Shown in pieces: positions 31,629 through 40,156 of a DNA stretch of 64,000 bases. The stretch comes from VRUE01 sp963703235 (lineage in GTDB: Bacteria > Actinomycetota > Thermoleophilia > Solirubrobacterales > 70-9), in assembly GCA_963703235.1 (NCBI GenBank), contig OY969802.1, positions 2,170,001-2,234,000 of the forward strand, read 5' to 3'. Under the pieces are notes generated by a model. It made no database searches, had not been told where the DNA came from, and was given only the letters and a program-made list of their open reading frames with translations. The first letter of the stretch is position 1, and every line of letters starts with the position of its first letter. The translations under genes and the position numbers were made by a program.

Positions 31629-31638
31629 CCGCGGCGGG

Positions 31639-32547
31639 TCAGTCGTCGAAGTCGAAGTCCTTCGGCGGCTTCTGCTCGAACCAGAGCTGGTCGTCCTCCG
31701 GAGCCTCCTCGAGGAAGTCCGGCGTCTCCTCGAGCACGTCCTCGTCGCGGTCGCGCGGCTGCTCGTGTTCCTCGCTTTCGGCCTCGGGGGCGGCCTGTCC
31801 CTCATCCGCCACGGGCTCGGCGGCCCCGGCCTCGACGTCCGGCTCGCCCGGCGCCTCCAGCGCCTGGTCCAGCTCGTCGGAGAGTCGCTTCTCGTCCCAG
31901 AATTCGTCGTCCAGGTCGTCGTCGTCCTCGCGCCCACCGGCCACCTCGACCTCGGGCGCGACGTCGGCCTCCTCGATGCCCGCCAGTGTGTCGACGGGAG
32001 CGAGCCGTGGCTCGCTCATCTCCTCCTCGACCAGCTCCTCCTCGGAGGGAGCGGGCTGCCCCTGACCAGCGAGCTCCTCCTCGACGTCGTACATCTCGGT
32101 TGGCTGCTCGGCGATCGCCTGCCGCTCTTCGGTGGAGGGGCTGGGGGATACCTCAGGCTCGGCGTCCGCCTCGGGCTCAGCCACGGCCTGGTGTTCCATC
32201 GCCGGCGCCTCCTCTTCTGCCGGCGCCTCCTCCCCTGCTGGGGCCTCCGGCTCGGCCGGTGCCTCGATCGAGGACGCTTCCTGCTCGGGAGCCTCCTGCA
32301 GGTCGGCGATCTGGGGAGCCGGCCGGCGGCGGGAGGAAGCCTCGTCGGCATCCGCCGCGGCCACCTCGGGCTGCGCCATGAAGGCGGTCGGCGCCTCGGC
32401 AAGCGCATCGGAGGCCGGCTCCTCGTCACCGGGCCGCTCCGCTGCGCCGAATGCCTCGTCCTCGAGCTGCTGCAGCTCGGACTCGCCGGCGCCGTGCTGC
32501 CGCTTCAGCTCCAGATGCTCTTTGATCGCCTCGTCGAGAATGCCCAT
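31639..32547 (-). CDS. Highly acidic, mostly disordered protein
   Basis: A 302-residue protein with an N-terminal helix (MGILDEAIKEHLELKRQHGAGESELQQLEDEAFG) followed by a long Glu/Asp/Pro/Ala-rich low-complexity tail and a short aromatic C-terminus (DQLWFEQKPPKDFDFDD). The N-terminal helix resembles one I recall from many actinobacterial proteins of unknown function. ATG 32547. No catalytic motif; a scaffold or protein-binding role is inference. Upstream of the DrrAB-like genes on the same strand. Confidence 0.75.
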   Translation of the reverse strand: MGILDEAIKEHLELKRQHGAGESELQQLEDEAFGAAERPGDEEPASDALAEAPTAFMAQPEVAAADADEASSRRRPAPQIADLQEAPEQEASSIEAPAEPEAPAGEEAPAEEEAPAMEHQAVAEPEADAEPEVSPSPSTEERQAIAEQPTEMYDVEEELAGQGQPAPSEEELVEEEMSEPRLAPVDTLAGIEEADVAPEVEVAGGREDDDDLDDEFWDEKRLSDELDQALEAPGEPDVEAGAAEPVADEGQAAPEAESEEHEQPRDRDEDVLEETPDFLEEAPEDDQLWFEQKPPKDFDFDD

Positions 32548-32629
32548 CTTGCTCCCCGGGAACCTAAAGACTATGCGGTTATCCTTGCTCCTGCGGGGCC
32601 TTTGGGACGATCCTCCCAGCCACGCACGC

Positions 32630-32702
32630 GGGGCTATAGCTCAGTTGGAAGAGCGCCTGGATCGCACCCAGGAGGTCGCCGGTTCGAGTCCGGCTAGCTC
32701 CA
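32630..32702 (+). tRNA. tRNA-Ala (anticodon CGC), integration target
   Basis: Cloverleaf with acceptor GGGGCTA (32630-32636) paired to TAGCTCC (32695-32701), anticodon loop ATCGCAC in a CCTGG/CCAGG stem, T arm GGTTCGAGTCC, discriminator A (32702). Its last 45 bases (32658-32702) are repeated at 52271-52315, marking it as the target of the integrated element, which restored the tRNA 3' end on insertion. Confidence 0.97.
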
Positions 32703-34281
32703 CTAGAAAGGCCTCTCTCGAACCAAGCCATTTTTTCTTGGCTTGTCGCGGAGGCGCTTTGTCGAGCAAGTTCGGAAGGTCGGGCCTGAACAGCGTGGCG
32801 TAGGGCTCGGCCAGTTCCGCGCCGACAACCTCGCCGTCCGTGACAAAGATGCGCACAAAGAACGCCTGGTTGAGTTGGCGCCGCAGGGCCGGGTCGGCCA
32901 GCGCGTAGGTCAACTCCGCGTCAATCGCCGTTTCCAGCGCAAGGTCGAGTGCCTTCGTTAGTTCCTCGCGCTTCACGGTCGAGGCGTTCAGCGTCTCGCG
33001 GGCCTGCTCAATCTCGCCCAGCAAGCGCTCCTGCTCCTCGCCGAACAGATCGTCCGGCATCTTGCCATCGTAGGAGAGCTGCAAGAGCTTGCGGCGCTCG
33101 GTTTCAGCTTTAGCGAGTTCCCGCCGGGCCTTGGCGACGGCGGCCTCGCGCTGCTCGGTGACGCCCTCGAAGCCACTGACGAGGTGATCGCGCAGCTTGG
33201 CGATCCGCTCCACCCGCCGCGTTACGGCTCGGCCGTAGAAAGCGGCGACCGTCTGCTCGACTTCATCGGTCCGTAGGTATGGCTGCGGGCAGCCATTACG
33301 GTCGCTGTGACGACCCGCGCACATGAAGTATTCGTAATGGCCGCCGTTGCCGCGCGAGCGCGTGAAGATCATGCGCCGCTTGCAGTGGCCGCAGTAGATC
33401 GTGCCCTTCAAGTAATGCGGGTGGCGGCGCTGCTTCTCGCCCGCCTGGTTCTTGGCGGTGAGGATCGCCTGCACTTTCGAGAAAGTGTCCTTGTCAATCA
33501 GCGGCTCGTGGCTGCCCTCGTACTGAACGCCGCCGTGGACGACGACCCCGATGTAGTAGGGGTCGCGCAGGATTTCGTGAAGTCGTGATCCCTCGACCTT
33601 GCGAGACGGCAGCTTCTTGGTCGCCCGCGTCCGCAGCCCTTCCTCGTAGAGCTTGTCGGCGAGGTCAACGGTGCCCCATTTGCCGGTGGCGTAGAGCAGG
33701 AAGGCGCGGGTGATGAGCGGGCCGCGCTCGGGGTCGACCTCGACCCAACGAATGTCGTTGTTGCCGTCCCAGCGCTGCTTGTTGAGGTAGCCGATCCGCG
33801 CTCGGCCCGTCGTGCCGCCGAGTTCGGCCTTCTTGCGCAGTCCGTCTTTGATCTTGATCCCGTCGTTGCGGGAGCGGTAGGCGTTGACCCCGGCCAGCAC
33901 CGCCATCTGGAGCATTCCCGCCGGGGTGTTGTCGATCTTCTCGGTCGCCGACACCAGCTCGGTGCCGACCGTGCGCAGTTCCGCGTAGGTCTGGAACTGC
34001 GTTAGCTCATCACGGACAAAGCGGTCGAGCATGTAGACGATGAAGTAGTCGATCTGGCCGTCCTCTTTGACGAAATCGAGCGCGTCCCGCAGCGTCCGGT
34101 ACATGCCGTTTGAGGCGCTCTCGGCGGGTGCGGTGAACTGCTTGACGACCTCCGCCTCGCGCTTGGCTGCCTCCTCGTAGCAGCGGTCGCTCTGGTACTC
34201 GAATGAGTAGCCTTGCTCGGCACCGGCGCGCTTGGTCTGACCCTCGCCGGACACCCGCAGCAGCACGACCGCGCGCCTCAT
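32641..34281 (-). CDS. Large serine recombinase (integrase)
   Basis: A 546-residue site-specific recombinase. The catalytic domain begins AVVLLRVSGEGQ with nucleophile Ser11; recombinase domain motifs include VYMLDRFVRDELTQFQTYAEL and LRKKAELGGTTGRARIGY; a zinc ribbon (YCGHCKRRM and CAGRHSDRNGCPQPY) and a coiled coil (about 370-440) follow, the normal large serine integrase plan. ATG 34281 overlaps the ImmA-like gene stop by ATGA. The last 20 or so residues are encoded inside attL and the host tRNA, so the C-terminus depends on the integration state. Very likely the enzyme that inserts and excises this element. Confidence 0.95.
   Translation of the reverse strand: MRRAVVLLRVSGEGQTKRAGAEQGYSFEYQSDRCYEEAAKREAEVVKQFTAPAESASNGMYRTLRDALDFVKEDGQIDYFIVYMLDRFVRDELTQFQTYAELRTVGTELVSATEKIDNTPAGMLQMAVLAGVNAYRSRNDGIKIKDGLRKKAELGGTTGRARIGYLNKQRWDGNNDIRWVEVDPERGPLITRAFLLYATGKWGTVDLADKLYEEGLRTRATKKLPSRKVEGSRLHEILRDPYYIGVVVHGGVQYEGSHEPLIDKDTFSKVQAILTAKNQAGEKQRRHPHYLKGTIYCGHCKRRMIFTRSRGNGGHYEYFMCAGRHSDRNGCPQPYLRTDEVEQTVAAFYGRAVTRRVERIAKLRDHLVSGFEGVTEQREAAVAKARRELAKAETERRKLLQLSYDGKMPDDLFGEEQERLLGEIEQARETLNASTVKREELTKALDLALETAIDAELTYALADPALRRQLNQAFFVRIFVTDGEVVGAELAEPYATLFRPDLPNLLDKAPPRQAKKKWLGSREAFLVELAGLEPATSWVRSRRSSN
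32658..32702. repeat. Attachment site attL (45-bp direct repeat copy 1)
   Basis: Identical to 52271-52315 over all 45 bases. It covers the tRNA from the anticodon stem through the discriminator base. It also encodes, on the opposite strand, the C-terminal residues ELAGLEPATSWVRS of the recombinase. Confidence 0.9.
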
Positions 34282-34844
34282 GCCGCCCTCGCCACGCTGC
34301 AACGAAAGGTCCCTTGCAGCACCCCTAGCGAGGCCAGCCGCACCCGCATCGCCGGTTGCGACACATCGAAGCGCGCGGCGAGTCGTCGCGGGTCGCTGAC
34401 ACCCTCATTGAAGAACGCCGAACGGACCCACTGCTTCGGCATCAAGAGGCAGGCAGCGAAATGGTCGGCGACCTGTTCAGTGCGATCCGCCGCGCTCATT
34501 CCGCCCCAAGCCGGATACAGCACGTCTCCGAACGGCGCGTCGAGCAGGTGCTTGGCTTCGTGCGCGAGCGAGAAGCGCTGACGTACGGGCGACTCGTGGC
34601 GGTTGAGGCCGATCAGCCATCGTCCTTTGCTCCAACCGACGCAGCCGGAGTCCTGTAACCACCCGACCCGCTCGACCTGCACGCGGGGAAGCGTTGAAAT
34701 CACCGACTCGGGGACCGGCGACTCGGTGACGCCCTGCGCGATCAGGAGCCGGTTCGCCTGTAGCTCGGCGATCCGTAGCCCCTCGACCACGGTGAGCGGT
34801 CGGTGCGGCGTGAGGCGGCGCAGCTCGGCGATCACGGTCGGCAT
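34278..34844 (-). CDS. ImmA/IrrE-family metallopeptidase
   Basis: A 188-residue zinc peptidase with HEAKH in RQRFSLAHEAKHLL and downstream DHFAACLLMPKQWV, the two family signatures. In ICEBs1 and related elements ImmA cleaves the immunity repressor to switch on excision. Here it sits between the XRE regulator and the recombinase, in the same operon with 1-4 base overlaps, which supports the same role: cleaving the XRE protein and so releasing the element. The C-terminal part contains a possible helix-turn-helix (RRLAARFDVSQPAMRVRLASLG). Confidence 0.92.
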   Translation of the reverse strand: MPTVIAELRRLTPHRPLTVVEGLRIAELQANRLLIAQGVTESPVPESVISTLPRVQVERVGWLQDSGCVGWSKGRWLIGLNRHESPVRQRFSLAHEAKHLLDAPFGDVLYPAWGGMSAADRTEQVADHFAACLLMPKQWVRSAFFNEGVSDPRRLAARFDVSQPAMRVRLASLGVLQGTFRCSVARAA

Positions 34845-35185
34845 CAGCGCCTCGCTTTCTGTTTGGCGATCCGCTCGACGTAGCGCTCGACCCGCTCGGT
34901 CTCAGACTTGGTCAGTGAGAGTTTCTGGCGAAGGAAGACCGGCAGTTCGGGAAGGTGGCCAGAGGTGGAGTAACCCGCCGCCGCGAATAGTTCCTCGAAG
35001 TCGATACCAAGGGCGCGGGCGAGTCGTTGCAGGTTCGGTGCCTTCGGGGTCCGCTTACCGGACTCCCAGTAGAGCAAGATGGTCTTGGTGACACCCGCCT
35101 TGCGCGCGCACTCATAGGCTGACAATCCCGCCGCCTTGCGGTGGCGAGTAATGGCCCGACCGAGCTTATTAGGTGTGGACTTCAT
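34844..35185 (-). CDS. XRE-family helix-turn-helix regulator
   Basis: A 113-residue Cro/CI-like repressor: HTH in LGRAITRHRKAAGLSAYECARKAGVTKTILLYWESGKRTPKAPNLQRLARALG, followed by a helical tail. ATG 35185. First gene of the XRE-ImmA-recombinase operon and the probable immunity repressor. A 7-bp dyad directly upstream (35190-35212) is its likely operator, and a motif shared with the coupling-gene region (35209-35222) abuts it. Confidence 0.92.
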   Translation of the reverse strand: MKSTPNKLGRAITRHRKAAGLSAYECARKAGVTKTILLYWESGKRTPKAPNLQRLARALGIDFEELFAAAGYSTSGHLPELPVFLRQKLSLTKSETERVERYVERIAKQKARR

Positions 35186-35189
35186 ACAG

Positions 35190-35212
35190 TACCTATTTTA
35201 CTTGTATAGGTA
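35190..35212. promoter_or_regulatory. Candidate XRE operator
   Basis: TACCTAT (35190-35196) and ATAGGTA (35206-35212) form a perfect 7-bp dyad with a 9-base AT-rich spacer, ending 5 bases before the XRE start codon. Position and size suit autorepression. Confidence 0.6.
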
Positions 35213-35222
35213 ACAAAAGTGA
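35209..35222 (-). repeat. Shared 14-bp motif, copy 1
   Basis: Read on the minus strand this is TCACTTTTGTTACC, identical to 40113-40126 and close to 40079-40091. It lies upstream of the XRE gene and overlaps the operator dyad by four bases, so the same protein may act at both ends of the transfer module. Confidence 0.55.
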
Positions 35223-35315
35223 ACAGGTTAGAACGTGTGACATGCTGGGAAAGAGAGGAAAGGCGGGCGGCCTGGACGTATGTGTTGTCCAGGCCGCCCG
35301 AGCCACCATGCGGGT

Positions 35316-35687
35316 CTAGGCGTCGAGGGCGGCGATCTTGGCCTCGATGGCCTGCTTGCGCTCCGTCGCGCTCGCCTTCATCGCCTCGTACTCCGCCTTT
35401 GCCTCCTCGGCACGCTCCTTGGCGGCGGCTATCTCGGCGTCGATCCTTTCGATCGAGCGGACTAGCAGCGCCTTGGCGTCCTCGACGGCATCGGCGGGAG
35501 TCGTCTCGCGCTTGCGCGGTCGGCTGCTGCCACCGTTCACCTTTTTGTGGTGTTGGTAGTAGGCACCGCGCACGGAGTTGACCGGCTGGCCGAACTCCTT
35601 GGCGAGCACTTTGAACGCCTCCGCTTTCGGCGTGCCCGAGGCCACCATCGCCTCGACGCGCTCGTAGACCTGTTGGGCCTTGGTCAT
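35316..35687 (-). CDS. Small coiled-coil protein with HTH-like N-terminus
   Basis: A 123-residue protein. The first 50 residues (QQVYERVEAMVASGTPKAEAFKVLAKEFGQPVNSVRGAYYQHHKK) resemble a helix-turn-helix; the rest is a long charged helix (AVEDAKALLVRSIERIDAEIAAAKERAEEAKAEYEAMKASATERKQAIEAKIAALDA) likely to form a coiled coil. ATG 35687 with AAAGGAGGTGG. DNA binding is plausible. First gene after the XRE divergence on the same strand as the transfer genes. Confidence 0.8.
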   Translation of the reverse strand: MTKAQQVYERVEAMVASGTPKAEAFKVLAKEFGQPVNSVRGAYYQHHKKVNGGSSRPRKRETTPADAVEDAKALLVRSIERIDAEIAAAKERAEEAKAEYEAMKASATERKQAIEAKIAALDA

Positions 35688-35777
35688 GGCCCACCTCCTT
35701 TGAGGTAGTGGTTGGCTGATGCGGCAGGCAGAAAGGCCGTGCGACCCTTCCGCCCGCCGGGCAGCCGTCCACCGAGC

Positions 35778-36737
35778 TCACGCCGTCCTCCCAAGCCGCG
35801 CGGCGGCGAGGCGGACGTAGGCGGGATTGACTTCAACGCCGAGCCAGTCGCGCCCCAGCCGCTCGGCCACCGCGCCGACCGTCCCGGTTCCGAAGAACGG
35901 ATCAAGGACGATGCCGGGGCGACTCGGCGCGAAGCAGTCGCAGCGAAGCAGCGGGCCAACTGCCCCGACCTCGCCGGGTCTGCGCGGCGTGATCCGCCGC
36001 CGCCACGGCCGGTCACACTGGACACAGATGCGCTCCGGCACGGTGGCGAGCAGCGGTCGCTCGACCAGCGGTTCGGGGAAGGTGGCGAAGTGCGCCCCCC
36101 GGTAGGTGGCCTTGGGCAGCCGCCAGACGTCGCCGGGGTTCTTGCCGAGCGGGTGACCGTAGCGACCGCGCGCCTTGAGGCGAACGAGACCGCCGTGAGC
36201 GCCCTGGTAGCGGCGGTTTGACTCGACCGCGCGGGCGGTCCGTCCCCGGTGCGGCGCGCGGATCGCGTCGAGGTCGAATAGGGCATGGGCCGAGCGGGTC
36301 AGGAGATAAATCGGCTCCCAGGTCTTCGAGAGCCGGTCGCGCACCGATTCGGGCATCGGGTTCTGCTTCGCCCAGATCACCTTGTTTCGGATCAGCCAGC
36401 CGTCGGCGGCCAGGGCGAGCAGCAGGCGCTCAGGACCGAGCAGCAGGGCCTTTGGCGGCGCTCCGGTGCCCGCGCTCCGCGAGTAGGTATCGCCGACGTT
36501 CAGCCAGAGCGAGCCGTGCGGTTTCAGGACCCGCGCCAGAACACGGCAGACGGCCCGGAGTTCAGCGACCCAATCGGTGATCGTCTCCTCGAGGCCGAGT
36601 TGCTCGGCGCGGTTGTAGTCGCGCAGCCGGAAGTAGGGCGGGCTCGTCACCACCGCATCGACGCTCTCCAGCGGCAGACCGGCCAGCACCGTCCGGGCGT
36701 TGCCGGTCAGGATCGTGTTTCGAGGCAGCGTCTTCAT
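35778..36737 (-). CDS. DNA methyltransferase, beta class (N4-cytosine/N6-adenine)
   Basis: A 319-residue SAM-dependent DNA methylase. The catalytic motif TSPPY (about residues 31-35) precedes the SAM motif DPFFGTGTVGAVAERLGRDWLGVEVN near the C-terminus, the order of the beta class. A CxxC pair (CVQCDRPW) with CDCF may bind zinc. No restriction endonuclease is adjacent, so it looks like an orphan methylase carried with the transfer genes, perhaps to protect the element from host restriction. Its ATG overlaps the relaxation gene stop by ATGA. Confidence 0.92.
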   Translation of the reverse strand: MKTLPRNTILTGNARTVLAGLPLESVDAVVTSPPYFRLRDYNRAEQLGLEETITDWVAELRAVCRVLARVLKPHGSLWLNVGDTYSRSAGTGAPPKALLLGPERLLLALAADGWLIRNKVIWAKQNPMPESVRDRLSKTWEPIYLLTRSAHALFDLDAIRAPHRGRTARAVESNRRYQGAHGGLVRLKARGRYGHPLGKNPGDVWRLPKATYRGAHFATFPEPLVERPLLATVPERICVQCDRPWRRRITPRRPGEVGAVGPLLRCDCFAPSRPGIVLDPFFGTGTVGAVAERLGRDWLGVEVNPAYVRLAAARLGRTA

Positions 36738-37534
36738 GCCGTCTCCGTGGTGAACAGGCCCGGTGCGTCGGCCGCCAGCGCCAGCGCCGTGAAGGCACGT
36801 ATCTCGTCGGGCTGCCGGGCGATCAGGTCGGCGAGAGCACCCCGCCGATCCTCCGTCGGCACCAGAAACAGCACTTGCGGGAACGCGCCGTAGCGCTCCT
36901 GCTCACGTCCGGTCCCGTAGAAGCGGCGGTAGACGACCAGCTTCCGTTTGATTGCCGGAAGCGATTGGGTGGCTTGATCGACCTCGATGAAATAGGTGTC
37001 CTGGTAGTCGCCGATTCCGAGCCGGACGAAGGCATCGGGCTTCAAGATCGACCGCGCGCCGCCGATCCCGGCGAACGTGCGCCAGCACAGCGGCTCGGCG
37101 TCGAAGTCGAGGACCGCGAGCAGCTCGTCTCGCTCGGCCTCGCGGAGCCGGACGAACAATTCGGTGACAGCGAGCTGGTGAGCGATGAAGGGCAGGCCCG
37201 GCGTCCAGGGACGCCGCAGACGACGACCGCCGGCCGGGCCGCACCCGGAAGCGAGTCGCTGCCCGACAGTGTTGAGCGCGTAGACGTGGCCGGTGGAGCC
37301 GGAGCGCACGCCGCCGACGTTCCGTTCCAGTCGGGCCAGGACGCCGAGGGAGCGCAGCTTGGCGAGCTTCGCCTGAGTGCGGCGCAGCGTGACGGGTTCG
37401 GTTATCACCAGCAGCCGGTACAGCTGATCGGTCGTGGCGATCCGGACGCGGTCCAGGGTGTCGATCACGAGCCGGTCATGCTCGGACAGGCGGCGCTCGA
37501 TCTGCGCGAGCTTCGCAGGACTCACGCGGCTCAT
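36734..37534 (-). CDS. Replication-relaxation family protein
   Basis: A 266-residue protein with an N-terminal winged helix (LSEHDRLVIDTLDRVRIATTDQLYRLLVITEPVTLRRTQAKLAKLRSLGVLARLERNVGG) and a mixed domain containing VYALNTVGQRLAS, FIAHQLAVTELFVRL, LKPDAFVRLGIGDYQDTYFIEVDQAT and KLVVYRRFYGTG. This matches the actinobacterial replication-relaxation group associated with conjugative and plasmid elements. ATG 37534 with GGAGGAG. It pairs with the coupling ATPase upstream in the operon and may act at the origin of transfer; the site itself is not identified. Confidence 0.85.
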   Translation of the reverse strand: MSRVSPAKLAQIERRLSEHDRLVIDTLDRVRIATTDQLYRLLVITEPVTLRRTQAKLAKLRSLGVLARLERNVGGVRSGSTGHVYALNTVGQRLASGCGPAGGRRLRRPWTPGLPFIAHQLAVTELFVRLREAERDELLAVLDFDAEPLCWRTFAGIGGARSILKPDAFVRLGIGDYQDTYFIEVDQATQSLPAIKRKLVVYRRFYGTGREQERYGAFPQVLFLVPTEDRRGALADLIARQPDEIRAFTALALAADAPGLFTTETA

Positions 37535-37646
37535 CGGCTCCTCCGAGTAGGCAAGTGAGTCGTTGGCGCTCCGCTCAGCCAGGGCAGACCGGGAGTGGCA
37601 TTGGGACGGTGAGAACCCAACGCGAAGTGACGGGCGGGGCGACGGC

Positions 37647-39893
37647 TCATGCCGCCCTCCGCGTCCGCTTGATCGCACCGGAAGGCTTCCGCTCAGCGCG
37701 GGCGCGAAGCTCGGCTTCGACGTCGGCGGCGGGACGGCCATAGCAGCGGCGCGACAGGGCGCGGACGGCCTGAGTGCGGCCGACCGTCTCCGGCGGTGAC
37801 GGCGTCTCGATGCTCACCGGCCGCGAGACCTGGGACTGAGCGGCGACCTGGGCGACCGCCTCGAAAGCACCGAGCGCGCCGAGGTCGTCGGCGCTCACGT
37901 CCGGGCCGAACTCCTTGGCCAGCGTCGTCGCGTCCGCGTGGGCCAGTTGGAAGGCGACCCGCGAGCGAGCGTTTGCGAGAACGGCTTGCTTGAGGTCGGC
38001 CGGGAGCTGGCCGAAATGCTGATGGGCCAGGGTCAGCCCGAAGTTGTAGCCGCGAGCCTGCGCGAGCAGATCCGCGAACGAGGTCGGAATGCCGACGTAA
38101 TCCTGAAACTCGTCGACGAACCCGAAGACCGCCGGGCGCTGCGTGACCGGAAGACCGGCCCGGGCCTGAACGGCCTGCCACAGTTGCGCGAGGACCGCCG
38201 AGCCAAGGAGCCGGGCGGCGTCTTCGCCGAGGGTGCCTTTGGCGAGGTTGACCAGCAGCACCTTCCGCTCCGCGAGTACGTCGGCGAGGGAGAACGTCGA
38301 TTGGCTCTGACCGATCACGTTGCGGAGGCGCTTGCGGAGCAGGAAAGCCCGGAGCTTGTTGAGGACCGGCCCGATCGCCTGGCCGCGCTCGCCGGGTGAC
38401 AGCGCCTCATACCAGCCCCAAAACCCCTCCAGCACGTAATCATCGAGGTTGCCGATCAGACGCCGGCGAAAGCCGTCGTCGGTCAGCAGCAACGGAACCT
38501 CGGCCAGCGTCATGCCGGGCTGGCGGGTCAGGGTCAACAGCGCCGCCCGCAATATGTCGTCGGTTCGCGGGCCCCAAAAGGCCGCGTAGAGATGGCGGAA
38601 CAGGGACACCACCTGATCGGCGGCGACTTCCGGCGCGTCCGCCGCTCCGGCCAAGAGGTTGAAGCCGACCGGCCGGGCCTCATCGGTCGGATCGAGCAGG
38701 ATCACGTCACGCGCGCGCCCCGGCGGCACCCGCTGAATCACGTCCTCGATCAAGTCGCCCTTGGGGTCCACCACGACGACGCCGCGCCCGGCGGCCAGGT
38801 CGCCGCAGATCAGGTTGAGCAGCAAGGTGGACTTCCCTACGCCGGTCGGCCCAATGACGTGCAGATGCCGCATCGAATCGCGGGGCGAGACAGCGATGGA
38901 TCGCTCCGCGCCGGGAAACGTCGCCCGGCCCAGCACCCGCCCGCGCTTTGGAATCTCGGCGGCTGGCGGCAACTGGGGCGCAGCGCCGAGGGTCAAGCCG
39001 GGTAGGCGCGGCTCACCAATCGGAAGACCGGCGAAGGCGGAAAGCTCCTTGGCGTTGATCCGACAGGGCCAGCCGAGGACCGGCACGCTGGCCCGCTCGA
39101 TCCGAGGTGCCACCAGTTCGCTCGGAAGCGCCCGCACCCGAAAGCGCGCACCGGGAGACGTACCGAGATGGAAGGCTCCGAGAATGCGCCGGAGTACCTG
39201 ACGATCCCGATCCGGGTTCTGCGTCGTCACTCCAACCCGCAGCGCCGCGTGCGCCTGCGGCTCGCTGCGCTTCTCCCGCTCGCCCTTCACGAAGTCGGCT
39301 GGGACGCGCACGGGATCGCGGCGTCCGCGGAGTGCAGCCAGTCCAACCGGACGGTCCCCCAGCGTGACCACGTCAGACACCGGAAGCGGCGGGGCCGCCG
39401 TCACCACCCACTGCACGACAACCCGCTCGCCGTCGTGGAGGGGTTGCAGCGTCGCCAACAGCGCGGCCGCGCTTTGGGCGGGGTCGTCCGAGCGGAGCGC
39501 CCGCGTCTCACTCGACACCCGAAGCTCTCGCACCAGGCGCGGCCGAAATACCGGCACGTCCGTCTCTTCGATCCGCACGCCGGGGAGGGCCGCCCGCAAC
39601 TGAGCGAGGACGTAGTCGGCGTTCCCAGCCGGAAGCCGGAGATAGTGGTGAATGCCGGTCGGGTCAGCGTCCGTCTCGATCACCACTGACGGACTGCCGA
39701 TCAGCCGCCGCCAGCGGGGAAGAAGCAGGCCCGACAGGCTCCGCGTGAAGGCAAGTGCTTGATCCGGCGTGCTGCCGCGCGGGTAGGTCACCGCGAAGGT
39801 GCGGCGGTTCCTAACCTCATCAGCGACGTACACGACGCGGGAGAACACGAGCAGGCCGCCGCCGAGGATCGCCAGGACGAGCAGTTCAGTCAT
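37647..39893 (-). CDS. TraG/VirD4-like DNA-transfer coupling ATPase
   Basis: A 748-residue protein with an N-terminal membrane helix (LLVLAILGGGLLVFSRVVYVA), then a FtsK/HerA-type motor: Walker A HVIGPTGVGKSTLLLNL near residue 346, DPKGDLIEDV, Walker B AVFGFVDEFQDYVGIPTSFADLLAQARGYNFGLTLAHQHFGQL. This is the coupling-protein class that pumps DNA during conjugation in actinobacterial elements. ATG 39893 overlaps a small basic gene by 8 bases. With the replication-relaxation protein it forms the mobilisation core. Confidence 0.9.
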   Translation of the reverse strand: MTELLVLAILGGGLLVFSRVVYVADEVRNRRTFAVTYPRGSTPDQALAFTRSLSGLLLPRWRRLIGSPSVVIETDADPTGIHHYLRLPAGNADYVLAQLRAALPGVRIEETDVPVFRPRLVRELRVSSETRALRSDDPAQSAAALLATLQPLHDGERVVVQWVVTAAPPLPVSDVVTLGDRPVGLAALRGRRDPVRVPADFVKGEREKRSEPQAHAALRVGVTTQNPDRDRQVLRRILGAFHLGTSPGARFRVRALPSELVAPRIERASVPVLGWPCRINAKELSAFAGLPIGEPRLPGLTLGAAPQLPPAAEIPKRGRVLGRATFPGAERSIAVSPRDSMRHLHVIGPTGVGKSTLLLNLICGDLAAGRGVVVVDPKGDLIEDVIQRVPPGRARDVILLDPTDEARPVGFNLLAGAADAPEVAADQVVSLFRHLYAAFWGPRTDDILRAALLTLTRQPGMTLAEVPLLLTDDGFRRRLIGNLDDYVLEGFWGWYEALSPGERGQAIGPVLNKLRAFLLRKRLRNVIGQSQSTFSLADVLAERKVLLVNLAKGTLGEDAARLLGSAVLAQLWQAVQARAGLPVTQRPAVFGFVDEFQDYVGIPTSFADLLAQARGYNFGLTLAHQHFGQLPADLKQAVLANARSRVAFQLAHADATTLAKEFGPDVSADDLGALGAFEAVAQVAAQSQVSRPVSIETPSPPETVGRTQAVRALSRRCYGRPAADVEAELRARAERKPSGAIKRTRRAA

Positions 39894-40068
39894 GCTCGGC
39901 CTCGGCCTGGTCCGCTTCTTCCTCGACCCGACGCAGCGCCAGCGTCACCAACACCGCCACGAACCGATCAATGTCCGGCGGATCGCGGTGATCGGCCCAG
40001 ACTTTGAGCCGCCGACCACCGTTTCGGGGTCTTCCGGCCTGCTTGTTGGACTGTCGTTTGCGGGTCAT
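39886..40068 (-). CDS. Small basic protein upstream of the coupling ATPase
   Basis: A 60-residue product beginning MTRKRQSNKQAGRPRNGGRRLKVWADHRD, with a basic N-terminus and an acidic helical C-terminus (VEEEADQAEAEHD). ATG 40068. Overlap of 8 bases with the coupling ATPase start argues for a real coupled gene. The motif copies at 40079-40126 lie just upstream. No family recognised. Confidence 0.65.
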   Translation of the reverse strand: MTRKRQSNKQAGRPRNGGRRLKVWADHRDPPDIDRFVAVLVTLALRRVEEEADQAEAEHD

Positions 40069-40078
40069 GGGTGATAGG

Positions 40079-40091
40079 TCACATTTGTTAC
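40079..40091 (+). repeat. Shared motif, copy 2
   Basis: TCACATTTGTTAC, one base different from the first 13 bases of TCACTTTTGTTACC at 40113-40126; 34 bp between the two starts. Immediately upstream of the small basic gene and coupling ATPase. Confidence 0.5.
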
Positions 40092-40112
40092 TGCTCTAGT
40101 TCCAGTCTGGGG

Positions 40113-40126
40113 TCACTTTTGTTACC
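40113..40126 (+). repeat. Shared motif, copy 3
   Basis: TCACTTTTGTTACC, identical to the minus-strand reading of 35209-35222. Together with copy 2 it marks the promoter region of the transfer genes. Confidence 0.55.
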
Positions 40127-40156
40127 GGGGCAAGCGGCCAACAAGCAGATTGGCGT

